Positions 7,647-16,804 of a DNA stretch of 60,954 nt are shown here, one piece after another. Position numbers and translations under genes: made by a program. This DNA comes from Anaerolineae bacterium (lineage in GTDB: Bacteria > Chloroflexota > Anaerolineae > Aggregatilineales > Phototrophicaceae). Within the stretch, counting starts at the first letter, position 1. Each line of letters begins with the position of its first letter. The notes beneath the pieces are model-generated. The model was not told the DNA's origin and did no database searches. It was given only the letters and a program-made list of their open reading frames with translations. The stretch spans positions 1-60,954 of the forward strand of contig JACSRP010000067.1 of assembly GCA_014879665.1 (NCBI GenBank), given 5' to 3'.

Positions 7647-9638
7647 TTACGACTCTGACCACACGATGCCAATCAGGTAGGTGAGTGCGGTGGTGCCGTA
7701 GCCGATCAAGGCCAGTGTGCTGTCGCCGTGCGTGTAAAACAACGTCGAGGTGATCAGCATCCCGGCCACCAGCACCGCGCGGGTGGTTTTGCGCTGCTGC
7801 ATTTCCAACCGGAATAACTGGCTTTTCAGGTGCGGCGCGGCCTCAACTTTGAGCTTGAGATCGCCATTTTCCAGCCGATCTACAATTTCATTGGATGAGC
7901 CGTTGGAACGCCCAAATAGTCCACCTGCAAGATTCATCAACGCCTGACCGCCATTCCCGCTGAACAGATTTTGCAGAATGGGCGCGTTCATCAAGCTGCC
8001 TACCAGCGGGTTGATTGCTGGCTTTCCCGCGCTGTTAGGGGTGGTTGCCAGTTTCATGGCGTAGGGCTGAAGCTCGCTCCAGGGGTTAATGGTGGAGTCA
8101 AGCGCGGTGGTCATGCCGCTGAGAATGCTGACGGTGCGCCCCAGATAGATGAAATCCTGCGGCACTTGAAAGGGCATCGCGTAGAGCAGATCGCTAAATT
8201 CGCGCCCGATGCCGGCCATACTGTCGAAGCTCATATCGCGCATTTGTTCCATGGTGCGCCCCCACACCTGATTGAATACAGCGCGGGTAGCCTCTTCCAG
8301 CCGGTCGGTGTCGGCGCCGGGAAGTAAGAAGCCGAGTTGGGAATAAGCGTCAATTAAGCCTCTGGCATCGCGGGTGATGACGGATGAAATGGTGCTGACC
8401 AGCCCATCTACCAGCTGAGGGCTGAGCTTTCCGGTCATGCCAAAATCAATGAAGATCAGGTAGAACGGCTTGCCGCCTTCGCTGTTCAGCTTGGCGTACT
8501 GGGGGTCGCTGGCGACGGAATCTGGCAGCGGATAGACGAATAAATTGCCGGGATGCGGATCGGCGTGGAAGAAACGTTCTTCAAAAATCTGCTTCAAGTA
8601 GGTGTCCAGCAGCCGCTTAGCGACGGCTTTACGGCTGATCCCCGCTGTTTCCAGCGCCGCGTAATCGTCCAACTTGATCGAGGTGACATCTTCCATCGTC
8701 AGCACGCGATCAGACGAGTGTTCGCTGTACACTTTAGGCACATAAACGCCCAAATCATGCTTGAATATTTCGGTGAAGCGAGCTGCATTTTGCGCTTCGT
8801 GGTGATACGAGAGTTCTTCTAGCAGCACCCGCCCAAATTCGTGAATTAAGGCGACAGCATCGGCACGGCGAGAGATGAACTTGAAGCGCATGGCAACATG
8901 ACCGACCACGTTCATAGCGGCCAGATCGGTGTGGCAGATTTCGATGATGTTTGGGCGCAGCACTTTGACAACGACACGTTCGCCGTTGTGCAGTTTGGCG
9001 CGATGCACCTGCCCGATAGACGCTGCGGCCACCGCTTTTTCATCGAATTGAGCGAAACGGGAAGGGATCGCTCCGAGATCGGTTTCGATGATCCCGCGCA
9101 CTTTCGCCATCGGCACGCCCGGCACTTCGTCGCGCAGGCTGGCAAGCTCATTGGTGATCTCCGGCGGCAAAATATCGCTGCGGGTGGAGACAAACTGCCC
9201 GGCTTTGATCATCACGCCGCCGGTGCTAATGGCAAATTTGCGAAATTCACGCGCATAACCGGTCCAGCGCTTCATGCTGCCGCGTTCTACTCGCGCTGGA
9301 AAATAGGACTGCATGAACTTATGCCAGAAAAGCAGGCGTATAAACAGCCACGCGAAGAAAGACAGCACGCGCAGATAGCGCCAGCCCATGCGCAGGGATG
9401 ATGGGCGCTGCCGCACGATTTCGGCAACATCGGGAATGTGCGATTCCGGAATTTTCGGCGCGATTTCTAGAGTCGGCACAACTTTGGCCGGTGCTTCAGC
9501 TTCCAGCAGGGCGACGAATTCCGGTGCTTCGGCCTTCAGATCAGGATTAGCTGCCGGGTTCGGGTGTTTTCCGTTCCCGTTCTGACTGGCGGACGAATTT
9601 GATGTTGAGGGAGGCGCTTTCAAATCGAGCATCGGCAA
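7647..9638 (-). CDS. ABC1/AarF/UbiB-family atypical kinase
   Basis: This 663-residue protein has the UbiB hallmarks: the KxGQ motif (KAGQF, about residue 145), the Ala-rich nucleotide loop AAASIGQVH (about 204) that replaces a normal P-loop, and the metal-binding FIDFG. A hydrophobic segment near residue 90 and a C-terminal hydrophobic pair point to membrane attachment. Family members are ATPases/kinases tied to isoprenoid-quinone and lipid biology. The first 80 or so residues are low-complexity (Ser/Asn/Pro/Ala/Glu) and their first 30 codons overlap the upstream ArsA-like gene, read in another frame. An internal ATG at 9389 (MGWRYLRV) is the conservative alternative start. The two genes are probably co-transcribed. 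Confidence 0.85.
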   Translation of the reverse strand: MPMLDLKAPPSTSNSSASQNGNGKHPNPAANPDLKAEAPEFVALLEAEAPAKVVPTLEIAPKIPESHIPDVAEIVRQRPSSLRMGWRYLRVLSFFAWLFIRLLFWHKFMQSYFPARVERGSMKRWTGYAREFRKFAISTGGVMIKAGQFVSTRSDILPPEITNELASLRDEVPGVPMAKVRGIIETDLGAIPSRFAQFDEKAVAAASIGQVHRAKLHNGERVVVKVLRPNIIEICHTDLAAMNVVGHVAMRFKFISRRADAVALIHEFGRVLLEELSYHHEAQNAARFTEIFKHDLGVYVPKVYSEHSSDRVLTMEDVTSIKLDDYAALETAGISRKAVAKRLLDTYLKQIFEERFFHADPHPGNLFVYPLPDSVASDPQYAKLNSEGGKPFYLIFIDFGMTGKLSPQLVDGLVSTISSVITRDARGLIDAYSQLGFLLPGADTDRLEEATRAVFNQVWGRTMEQMRDMSFDSMAGIGREFSDLLYAMPFQVPQDFIYLGRTVSILSGMTTALDSTINPWSELQPYAMKLATTPNSAGKPAINPLVGSLMNAPILQNLFSGNGGQALMNLAGGLFGRSNGSSNEIVDRLENGDLKLKVEAAPHLKSQLFRLEMQQRKTTRAVLVAGMLITSTLFYTHGDSTLALIGYGTTALTYLIGIVWSES

Positions 9639-10758
9639 TTTCTAAGTCCCATAGGCTATAGGGCAGAACGATGTTGCGGCGGTAGGGGCCAACGCGCAGC
9701 GTCAGCTCATCCCGCGAACGGTACATATCGAGGTCTTGCTTGCTGGCGAATGGCAGCGGCACGCGCAGCATGAATGAGCCATCCGCCAGCGATTCAATGC
9801 GATGGGTTTTGCCGTCAAACATCTTTTCGGCGGGGCTGCGATCCTTGTAAAGCATATCGCCAAGCTGGCGCAGTTTGTCCAACCCACTCACTTCGCCGCC
9901 GAATAACGGCGCTTTGAGCAGCGGCAGTTCGCCAAAGGCTTCGTCTATGAAAGCGATATTTTCCTGCTGGTTGGCTTTCCACATGGCGAAATAGGGATCG
10001 GTGACTTCATCGGGAATGATGCGGTTGCAGAGAATCGCATCAGTGGCGTAGCCGTAGAGGTTGAGATAGGTATAGGTACGCTGGGTTTCTTTGATGACCA
10101 TGCGCTCTGGGTTGACGACTAACCGGATACTAGCAATTTCAGGATCGGTGAGCAGATCGCGCACTTTGTCGAGCGTGTCGAACAGGGCGCGTACTTCGCC
10201 CCACGCATCGTTATCGGGCATATTGTTGTTGCCACGCCCAACCAACTTGTTGATCGGGCGGAGGATGCGGGTTGCGCCTTCCGCGAAGCCGATCAGCTTT
10301 TCGAACCACCAGCGGGTGACATCGGGCAAGCTGAGCAGGCGCAGGGTTTCAGCGGTGGGGGCGGCGTCTACCACCAGCACGTCAAAATCGCCGCGCTCTA
10401 CATAAGTATTGATCCACAGCAGGTGCGCACCTTCTTCCAGCCCCGGCAGGATCGTCACCTCTTCAGCGACAATTTCATCCACGCCTTTTCTGGCGAACAT
10501 GCCGGAAAGATAGGTTTGGATGCGCCCCCAATATTTATCCATAGAGTAGCGGGTATCCACTTCCTGCGCCCAGAGATTAGGGTAAATCTCGACTGGCTCC
10601 GGGCCGATCTCCTTTTCTAGCGAGTCGCCAAGGCTGTGCGCGGTGTCGGTGCTGATGACAATGGTTTTCAGCCCCATTTCGGCGCAGCGCAGGGCGGTGG
10701 CGGCGGAAATACTGGTCTTGCCGACGCCGCCTTTGCCGGTATGAACGATGATACGCAT
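9547..10758 (-). CDS. ArsA/Get3-like ATPase with C-terminal HSP20-like domain
   Basis: The 403-residue protein opens with the deviant Walker A of the ArsA/MinD class (GKGGVGKTS, residues 8-16), followed by STDTAHSLGDSL, the switch region typical of ArsA/Get3. The last 90 or so residues (from SFMLRVPLPFASK) look like the small beta-sandwich HSP20-like domain that follows ArsA ATPases in several phototrophic and Chloroflexota-type lineages. No arsB, arsR or arsenite-binding Cys triad is visible, so arsenic export is unlikely; a targeting or assembly role for membrane proteins is the better inference. Its 3' end overlaps the UbiB-like gene by 92 nt. A TATAAT box on this strand lies at 10825-10830. 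Confidence 0.85.
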   Translation of the reverse strand: MRIIVHTGKGGVGKTSISAATALRCAEMGLKTIVISTDTAHSLGDSLEKEIGPEPVEIYPNLWAQEVDTRYSMDKYWGRIQTYLSGMFARKGVDEIVAEEVTILPGLEEGAHLLWINTYVERGDFDVLVVDAAPTAETLRLLSLPDVTRWWFEKLIGFAEGATRILRPINKLVGRGNNNMPDNDAWGEVRALFDTLDKVRDLLTDPEIASIRLVVNPERMVIKETQRTYTYLNLYGYATDAILCNRIIPDEVTDPYFAMWKANQQENIAFIDEAFGELPLLKAPLFGGEVSGLDKLRQLGDMLYKDRSPAEKMFDGKTHRIESLADGSFMLRVPLPFASKQDLDMYRSRDELTLRVGPYRRNIVLPYSLWDLEIADARFESASLNIKFVRQSERERKTPEPGS

Positions 10759-11047
10759 GTCTGTTGGTTATCTTTCTGAACGGGCGCGTAAGGGCATCAG
10801 CCGATTGCGCGAATGTTCACAATCATTATACACAGGGTTTAAAGGCAACCTTTTTTCTGGTCTAAGCTTATGTACGCAAGACGAGGGGATTCCGGTGCAA
10901 GAAGCGAGGGAGTGAGCGGGCGTATCATGCCGCGGGGGCGGAGAGGGGTAGATTTTCTGGTTTATTCCTACCCCCTCATTGCGCAGCGTGAAGGTTCTCG
11001 TTACGATTTGGGCAGTCTAATAAGATACGTATGAAGGAAGAGCTTGA

Positions 11048-11710
11048 TTGACTGATCCCAAACGCGCCGCAAATTCACGTTATCAAATAGTGGTCAATCT
11101 CACCTTGCGCCATGAAATTAAATCGGTGTTGGATATTGGCTGCCGTGACTGTGTGCTGCGTGATGCGCTGAACGACGAACCAGAAACAATGGGTATCAGC
11201 TACACCGGCGTGGATATCGTTCAAAACGATGCAGGCACGGTGGATTATATTGGCGATGCAGCCCAGGGGCTGCCGTTTAACGACGGACAATACGAGCTGG
11301 TTGCCGGGCTGGATGTGCTGGAACACATAGATGATTTCCAGAAGGCTCTGGATGAATTTGAACGGGTGGCGTCGCGCTGTGTGGTGGTGGCGCTTCCAAA
11401 CATGGCGCATGTGATGTTTCGCGGGCGTTTTTTGCTGCACGGACGGTTGAACAGCAAATATGATTTGAAATATGGCTACGGGCTGGATCGGCATCGCTGG
11501 CTGATGTTGTTACCCCAAACCAATCGCTATTTTGAGGCTTATTGCGCAGATCGTGGTTTTCAGTTAGAACGGTCATATCTATCTTTGGGGGGGCGATTTC
11601 TACCCAAAATTGAGCGCGTCCTTAAATGGCTGCATTTTCCTGAGAGCTGGTATGTGTTCACCGTGATTTACATCATGACGAAATCACCGGTAGAGAAAAA
11701 CTTAGCTTGA
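11048..11710 (+). CDS. SAM-dependent class I methyltransferase
   Basis: The product is 220 residues, with a TTG start preceded by AAGGAAG at 7 nt. Motif I is SVLDIGCRDCVLRDAL (about residue 29), the acidic ribose-binding strand is YTGVDIV, and motif post-I/II is YELVAGLDVLEHIDD. This matches the Methyltransf_11/25 fold. The substrate is unknown; similar enzymes are common near glycan biosynthesis genes, and a GT39-type glycosyltransferase follows on the opposite strand with its 3' end overlapping by 9 nt. The 289 bp upstream hold a GAGGGGTAG/CTACCCCCTC inverted repeat (about 10944-10979) and the arsA-side promoter. Confidence 0.75.
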   Translation: MTDPKRAANSRYQIVVNLTLRHEIKSVLDIGCRDCVLRDALNDEPETMGISYTGVDIVQNDAGTVDYIGDAAQGLPFNDGQYELVAGLDVLEHIDDFQKALDEFERVASRCVVVALPNMAHVMFRGRFLLHGRLNSKYDLKYGYGLDRHRWLMLLPQTNRYFEAYCADRGFQLERSYLSLGGRFLPKIERVLKWLHFPESWYVFTVIYIMTKSPVEKNLA

Positions 11711-13570
11711 CGGTGTATCTACAAAGCTGGCGTCGTTTTCTACGGCGTGGATTTCAATGATCTGCCTAGTTGGAAAGTGACCGATTACGGCATCGCGGTT
11801 GGCCTGCGACGAGACACGAGCGACCACAATATCGCTGTCCAGATATGGGCTGGTGAGCGCCATCAACTCGCCGTAACTGCGCCAGCGCACATTGTCGCCG
11901 CTGACCAGCACTAGTAGATCGCGGCCCGGCTCGCGCCTTGCCTCCACCGCATCTACTAACTCACGGTTGATTAGGTTGAAACCATGCAGCACATTCACCC
12001 GCGGCAGACTGTAATTAAAAAAGCTGAGCGCCAGTAAGACAGCAAAACCGGCGTAGACAACATCGTAATGTTTCAGGCGTTGAATCAGCCATGCCAGCGG
12101 CAGCGCCGAAAGTATGGCGAGGCTGAATAACGCTTCAAAGTAATAGCGGGTGGAATAGCGCTGAGAGCCGATCCAATAGGTCAACTGGACGATGATCAGC
12201 GAGAGGGCAACCGCAGCCAGCAGCCATGTCCATACCGCAGTTCGACCGCGTAAAACCAGCAGCGGCGCGCACAGCCACAGCAGCAGCCCGAAAACGTTGA
12301 CCCACGCAAATGCAGGAACGCGGGTGAGCGCCCCATCATTCATTAAAAATGGCAGTGCCAGCCAGCCTAACCCCAGCGCCAGCCATAAGAAAATCAGCAG
12401 CGAACGCTCTTTGTAAACCACGATGAAGGCGAAAGGCAGCAGTATCCAGCTTAAGCCGGTGGCTGGATAGTAATCGGCTTGATTCACGAAATGATCGGTC
12501 AGGTCGGCGCGCACCCCCCCGGAATCGTCACGTATCGATTGAAGCTGCCAGCCGAATAAGTCGGCGGCAGTAAGGGAGAGGTCAAAGCGCATATGGCGCA
12601 CGCCTTTTTCCAGCGTATGCCCATGGCGGCCATAGCCTTCGCCAAAGCCCACGCGGTCATATGACCAGACGAAGGTATAAAGATTGGTCTGCGGATCGCC
12701 GGTCGCCTGATAACTATACAGCGGCACGATCAACGCCAGCAGAATCGTAATCGCGCTCAATGCCGCCAGCGGCGCGAGGAGTCGGGGCAGCAGATCGCGC
12801 CGGGTACGCAGGGCGCGCAGCAGGCATACCCCGCTCCACGCGATGATCGGCACGGCGACTGCCAGCGCGGTTGCAGGACGGGTGATGAACACCATGCCCA
12901 AAGCGAAGCCGGCCAGCGCGCCCCATCTAAGCGCAGGGCGCAGGGGGCGTTTAAGACTAACTTCACCCTGGCTTACTACGTTCGCCCGTCCCTCTTCGTG
13001 CAGGGGGAAAGGATGGGGTGGTGAGGTTTCTTGCACCAGTCGGCCAAACCATAAATCCAGCCGCCAGTAGGCATACAAGAACAGCCCGACCCAGAACAGC
13101 GCCGCGCTGTGCCCCATCAGGCTGGCATTGAGCAAAATGGCCATAGGTGAAAAAGCGACCAGCGCGGCGGCAATCACGCCGGTATCTTCGCTCTTGAAGA
13201 TTTCGCGCCCTATCCGGTAGACCAGCGCCACCGAAAGGGCGGCGAAAAAGGCGTTGATGATCCAGGGCGCGCCAGCGATCACGCCGGCGGCCAGCTGCAG
13301 GGGGTAACCGGGCGTATATTTCCCGAAGCGCAGCCCGTTTTGATCCACCACGAAGGGCTGCCAGTACGCGGCCGAAGGTTCAGGCGAGGGGATCACGAAA
13401 TTGCCGCCAGCGATGACCCGCGCCTCAAATAGATAAGCCAGCTCATCTTCCAGATGCGGCAGACGCTCGAACACCGTCCAGCTCAAAATAACGCTGAGCG
13501 CGAAGCTGAAAAGTGCCAGCGCCATGACAATTGCGCGCGCTGTGCCGGGGGGGATGCGAGAAGTTTTCAT
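11702..13570 (-). CDS. GT39/PMT-like polytopic membrane glycosyltransferase
   Basis: The 622-residue product has about 10-12 hydrophobic segments. An early periplasmic loop carries the acidic pair typical of GT-C enzymes (FERLPHLEDELAYLFEA), followed by a loop with GKYTPGYPL as in GT39/ArnT-type proteins that use polyprenyl-phosphate sugars. The start is set at ATG 13570 because upstream in-frame codons overlap the TPR gene. TATAAT lies about 10 nt before this ATG with no good ribosome site, so the mRNA could be leaderless. A 22-residue Pro/His/Glu-rich segment (about residues 182-204) is encoded by a palindromic repeat that interrupts the hydrophobic pattern. Confidence 0.8.
   Translation of the reverse strand: MKTSRIPPGTARAIVMALALFSFALSVILSWTVFERLPHLEDELAYLFEARVIAGGNFVIPSPEPSAAYWQPFVVDQNGLRFGKYTPGYPLQLAAGVIAGAPWIINAFFAALSVALVYRIGREIFKSEDTGVIAAALVAFSPMAILLNASLMGHSAALFWVGLFLYAYWRLDLWFGRLVQETSPPHPFPLHEEGRANVVSQGEVSLKRPLRPALRWGALAGFALGMVFITRPATALAVAVPIIAWSGVCLLRALRTRRDLLPRLLAPLAALSAITILLALIVPLYSYQATGDPQTNLYTFVWSYDRVGFGEGYGRHGHTLEKGVRHMRFDLSLTAADLFGWQLQSIRDDSGGVRADLTDHFVNQADYYPATGLSWILLPFAFIVVYKERSLLIFLWLALGLGWLALPFLMNDGALTRVPAFAWVNVFGLLLWLCAPLLVLRGRTAVWTWLLAAVALSLIIVQLTYWIGSQRYSTRYYFEALFSLAILSALPLAWLIQRLKHYDVVYAGFAVLLALSFFNYSLPRVNVLHGFNLINRELVDAVEARREPGRDLLVLVSGDNVRWRSYGELMALTSPYLDSDIVVARVSSQANRDAVIGHFPTRQIIEIHAVENDASFVDTPSS
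12961..13026. repeat. Nested palindromic element inside a coding region, copy B
   Basis: Outer arms CTTCACCC (12961) and GGGGTGGTGAGG (13015-13026) enclose an inner TCCCT/AGGGG hairpin (12989-13006). The element sits in frame inside the GT39-type gene and encodes a polar stretch beginning PPHPFPLHEEGR. Its design matches the intergenic palindromes at 4144, 6038 and 18222. Confidence 0.5.
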
Positions 13571-13601
13571 CACAGGGGAGATTATACCCTTGAAAGCCGG
13601 G

Positions 13602-15692
13602 TTAGTTATTACCGGTAAGCCATGCCGGGGAGATTTTCGCCTGCGGCATGTGCAAAATGGCATACAGGCGTTGGGCCTCTTTCCATGCCGCCGCCGCTTC
13701 ATCGGCCTGCCCCAACATCGCCAGACGCTGACTGTCTACCGCCAGCGCTTCGGCAAGCAGTCGCCGCGATTCTGTGCGCCGCGCCAGCAAGATTGCCGCG
13801 GATAGATCGGCATCCTGCGGGCGGTTGTCCTGAATCGCCAGTGCCGACTGCGCGGTTTGAAGGCGAATGTGCAGATCGTTATTCTTGAGCGTTTCGTTGG
13901 CGATAGAAGCCTGCTTTAGTAGTTCACCGGCCATAGAAGTCTCGTTCAGATGAACAGCGGTATGCGCGGCGTTAATCTGAATGGACGCCTGCCAGTAAGG
14001 GGCATTCAATACTTTGATCATAGATAGCGCGCGGGTATAGAAGGTTTCCGCCCGTTGAAACTCGTTTGAAGCATCGTAGGCTAATGCAAGATTGCCGGTC
14101 TGGATGGCCTGATGCAGCGACATGGCCGCTTGCTCGCTGAACTTGATGGCCCGTTCCAGCACTGAAATGGCGCGGCGGGGGCGGCCAACGATCACCAGAA
14201 ACCAGCCATAATTTCCGCTGCGCGTGCCTTCCGCCGCGTGATCCCCGAATTTTGTGGCGATGGCGATGGCCTCATTGAAGAATGCATCGGCGCTTTCAGC
14301 ATCTCCAGATTCGGCATAGGCTGCCGCCGCATTGGAAAGTACCACGCCGCGCGTTTCCAACTCGTGTTCGCCCAGCTTACCGAGCAGCATGAGCGCGGAT
14401 TCATACTCTTTCAGCGCTCGGGTATGCTGTTCCATCTCGCGGCGGGCGCTGCCAATGTCGCAATACAGGCGCGCGGCTAAGGCGTAAGCGTTTTCAGCCT
14501 CACACACCGGAATTGCCGCTGACCATGTGTTGATCGCCGCCTGTGTTTGCCCGGCTTTATACAGGGAAAGCCCTAGATCGCGGCGCGCCAATGCCTCATC
14601 CAGCGTGCCAGCGCGCCCGGCGATGATGCTGTTGAACTGTTCGATAGAGTCGCTTGCTGCGCCAGTTTCAGCGAGCGCCGCCGCATAATGCCGTTGAATC
14701 TCTGGCAGCGCATTTTTGACCGCAGCGGCAGCCTGCAAATAGGGCAGCGCTTCGCTGTTTTGGCCGCTGGCGCGTAATGCTAAGCCGAGGACGCCCTGTG
14801 CATTTACTCGCGCAGCGGAATCTTCTCCCCGTTGTGCCATGGCAAATGCTGTGCGCGCTAATTCCTGCGCGTTTTTCAAATCGCGTAGGGCTAAATGAAT
14901 GCGTACCCCCGCGCATAAGGCGTTGACGTGAGCCGGGGACGACTGGTTATCGTCAAATAGATTCAGGGCGCGCTGCTGGTGCGTTTGCGCGTCAAAAAAG
15001 CGACCTTCCTGAAATGCGCGTTCACCCAGTTTTAGCGACCATCGGCGCACACGCAGTTTGTCCTGAATATGATCAGCAAGTTCTAGCGCCTTGCTCAGAT
15101 ATCCTGTCCCTTCGCTTTCCTGCCCGCTTTCGATAAGGGCTGTGCCAAATATGCCGCTGAAATAGGCGTAGTCATCTGGATCGCCGCTGGCGTTCAACAT
15201 CGGCAGCGTCTCGCGCAGCAGCTTCACCGCGTAGACGGCGTTTCCTTCAAGTAAGAAGATTTCGGCGCTGTGGGCGACGGCCAACGCCGCCAGTGAATTA
15301 TTTGCTGCTGAATGTGCCAGTGTTTTGGCCGCCTCGAAATTTTCATGGGCAGCTGCCAGATCACCGGAGGCTTGAGCGAGGATACCTGCTGCAATTCGCC
15401 AGTATGCGCCAGAGCTTCCAGTGCCGCCGGAAACCTTTACCCGCTCAACAGCGGCGCGGGCATCCTCTAACCTTCCAGAATTGACCAGCGTCTCTACTTT
15501 GAGGCCGCCGATGCGTGCCCGCTCGATGAGCGTAGCCGCACTCTCCCACGCCTCGTCAAATAGGATGATGGCCTGATCTGTTTGCGCGGCGCGTTTTGCG
15601 CTCATAGCAGCTTGAATGACCGGAGCATTGGGTGCAAACTCAGGAAAGGGGGCAGGCCGCAGCAGCGAGGTCAGTTGGTCACGCCAGTTCAT
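13602..15692 (-). CDS. Large TPR-repeat protein
   Basis: The roughly 696-residue protein is almost wholly helical, with more than ten degenerate tetratricopeptide repeats (for example ALAVAHSAEIFLLEGNAVYA and AAAYAESGDAESADAFFNEA). No signal peptide, membrane segment or catalytic domain is visible, so it is probably a cytoplasmic scaffold. The start is uncertain: MNWRDQLTSLL at 15692 looks most natural, while an in-frame TTG at 15752 adds 20 residues; neither has a good ribosome site. It lies 31 bp upstream of the GT39-type gene on the same strand, so the two may be co-transcribed. Confidence 0.75.
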   Translation of the reverse strand: MNWRDQLTSLLRPAPFPEFAPNAPVIQAAMSAKRAAQTDQAIILFDEAWESAATLIERARIGGLKVETLVNSGRLEDARAAVERVKVSGGTGSSGAYWRIAAGILAQASGDLAAAHENFEAAKTLAHSAANNSLAALAVAHSAEIFLLEGNAVYAVKLLRETLPMLNASGDPDDYAYFSGIFGTALIESGQESEGTGYLSKALELADHIQDKLRVRRWSLKLGERAFQEGRFFDAQTHQQRALNLFDDNQSSPAHVNALCAGVRIHLALRDLKNAQELARTAFAMAQRGEDSAARVNAQGVLGLALRASGQNSEALPYLQAAAAVKNALPEIQRHYAAALAETGAASDSIEQFNSIIAGRAGTLDEALARRDLGLSLYKAGQTQAAINTWSAAIPVCEAENAYALAARLYCDIGSARREMEQHTRALKEYESALMLLGKLGEHELETRGVVLSNAAAAYAESGDAESADAFFNEAIAIATKFGDHAAEGTRSGNYGWFLVIVGRPRRAISVLERAIKFSEQAAMSLHQAIQTGNLALAYDASNEFQRAETFYTRALSMIKVLNAPYWQASIQINAAHTAVHLNETSMAGELLKQASIANETLKNNDLHIRLQTAQSALAIQDNRPQDADLSAAILLARRTESRRLLAEALAVDSQRLAMLGQADEAAAAWKEAQRLYAILHMPQAKISPAWLTGNN

Positions 15693-15802
15693 GGAGGTCG
15701 GGGGTCTCTTTAGATCGCCGCCCAATTCAACCACAAAGCAGCGTATAAACAAAATGAGGGAAGGCGCAGAACTTGGGAATTATGACGAATTGTGGGGAGA
15801 AA

Positions 15803-15835
15803 ATAAAAAAGCGGGCTTCCTCTATAAAAGCCCGC
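15803..15835 (-). terminator. Rho-independent terminator of the response regulator gene
   Basis: On the minus strand an 8-bp stem, GCGGGCTT (15835-15828) / AAGCCCGC (15818-15811), is followed by six T residues. It lies 20 bp past the stop of the response regulator. Confidence 0.75.
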
Positions 15836-15855
15836 CGGGTGTTCAACTGGTTTTG

Positions 15856-16542
15856 CTAGCGATTGGCGAAGCGATAGCCGACGCCGCGCGATGTCAAAAT
15901 GTAATCAGGATGTTCGGCGTCGCGTTCTACTTTCTGGCGCAGATAGTGAATATATAATTTCAGACTATCTATAGCGTCGCCATACTCCTCACCCCACGCT
16001 TCGGTAACCAGTTCCTGACGGGGAACCACGCGGCCAGCATTGCGCACGAGCACCCCAAGTAAATTGAACTCTTTCGGCGTCAAGTGTTTCAAATCGTTGC
16101 GTACGCGAACCTCACGGTTCATGAAATTGATACGAAACTCGCCGCCATTGAAGGTTAACTCTTCGGCCATATTGGGCTTGGGGGCACGGCGCAAATGGGC
16201 TTTGATGCGCGCGACCAATTCATCGTTGTCAAACGGTTTGGAAATATAGTCGTCGGCGCCAATCTCCAGACCCTTGACTACATCGCGGGTATCGCCGCGC
16301 GCGGTCAAAAAGATGATAGGCACATCCGACATCTCGCGTAGACGCTTACAAATTTCCCAACCATCCATTTCTGGCATCATGATATCGAGTAAAACGAGGT
16401 CAGGTTGAAACCGGTACGCCTTGCGCAGCCCATCTTCGGCACTGTAAGCATCAATCACCTCAAAACCGCGTCGTTCAAGCAGCAGCTTGATAAGCTGTAC
16501 CGTGGTCACTTCATCATCAATGATGAGAACTTTGTCTGTCAT
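15856..16542 (-). CDS. OmpR/PhoB-family response regulator
   Basis: The product is 228 residues. The receiver domain (1-120) has the acidic pocket D9/D10, phospho-acceptor D53 (LLDIMMPEMDG), T80 and K102 (SKPF). The C-terminal 100 residues form a winged-helix DNA-binding domain (LTPKEFNLLGVLVRNAGRVV ... DSLKLYIHYLRQKVE ... VGYRF). It should bind DNA when phosphorylated by a sensor kinase. No kinase gene is adjacent, so it is an orphan here and its stimulus is unknown. The terminator downstream and the 262-bp AT-rich gap upstream suggest it is transcribed alone. Confidence 0.9.
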   Translation of the reverse strand: MTDKVLIIDDEVTTVQLIKLLLERRGFEVIDAYSAEDGLRKAYRFQPDLVLLDIMMPEMDGWEICKRLREMSDVPIIFLTARGDTRDVVKGLEIGADDYISKPFDNDELVARIKAHLRRAPKPNMAEELTFNGGEFRINFMNREVRVRNDLKHLTPKEFNLLGVLVRNAGRVVPRQELVTEAWGEEYGDAIDSLKLYIHYLRQKVERDAEHPDYILTSRGVGYRFANR

Positions 16543-16804
16543 CCAGAACCCCGTTCATTTGTTACAAACTTCATGTTGCAGAATTCCAACCTTTTGTGTT
16601 CACTGTAACATAACTTTTGAATCGCGCAAGCGCAAATTGGGCAGAATGTAGCACATTTTTAATAGACTTCCACCGTTAGAAGCTGCAAACAAAATTTAGG
16701 ACGCTTGATCCATGCAAAACCATAGATGGAGTTGTGGGGAAAGCGTGCTATACGGTATGATGAAACGGTTTGTTTGGTCTAACCAATTCTGGAAAGAATA
16801 TCAA

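Noticed and set aside
9547..10758. Arsenite export function for the ArsA-like gene
   Set aside because: There is a single ATPase domain, no arsB or arsR neighbour and no Cys triad for arsenite; the HSP20-like tail points to another role.
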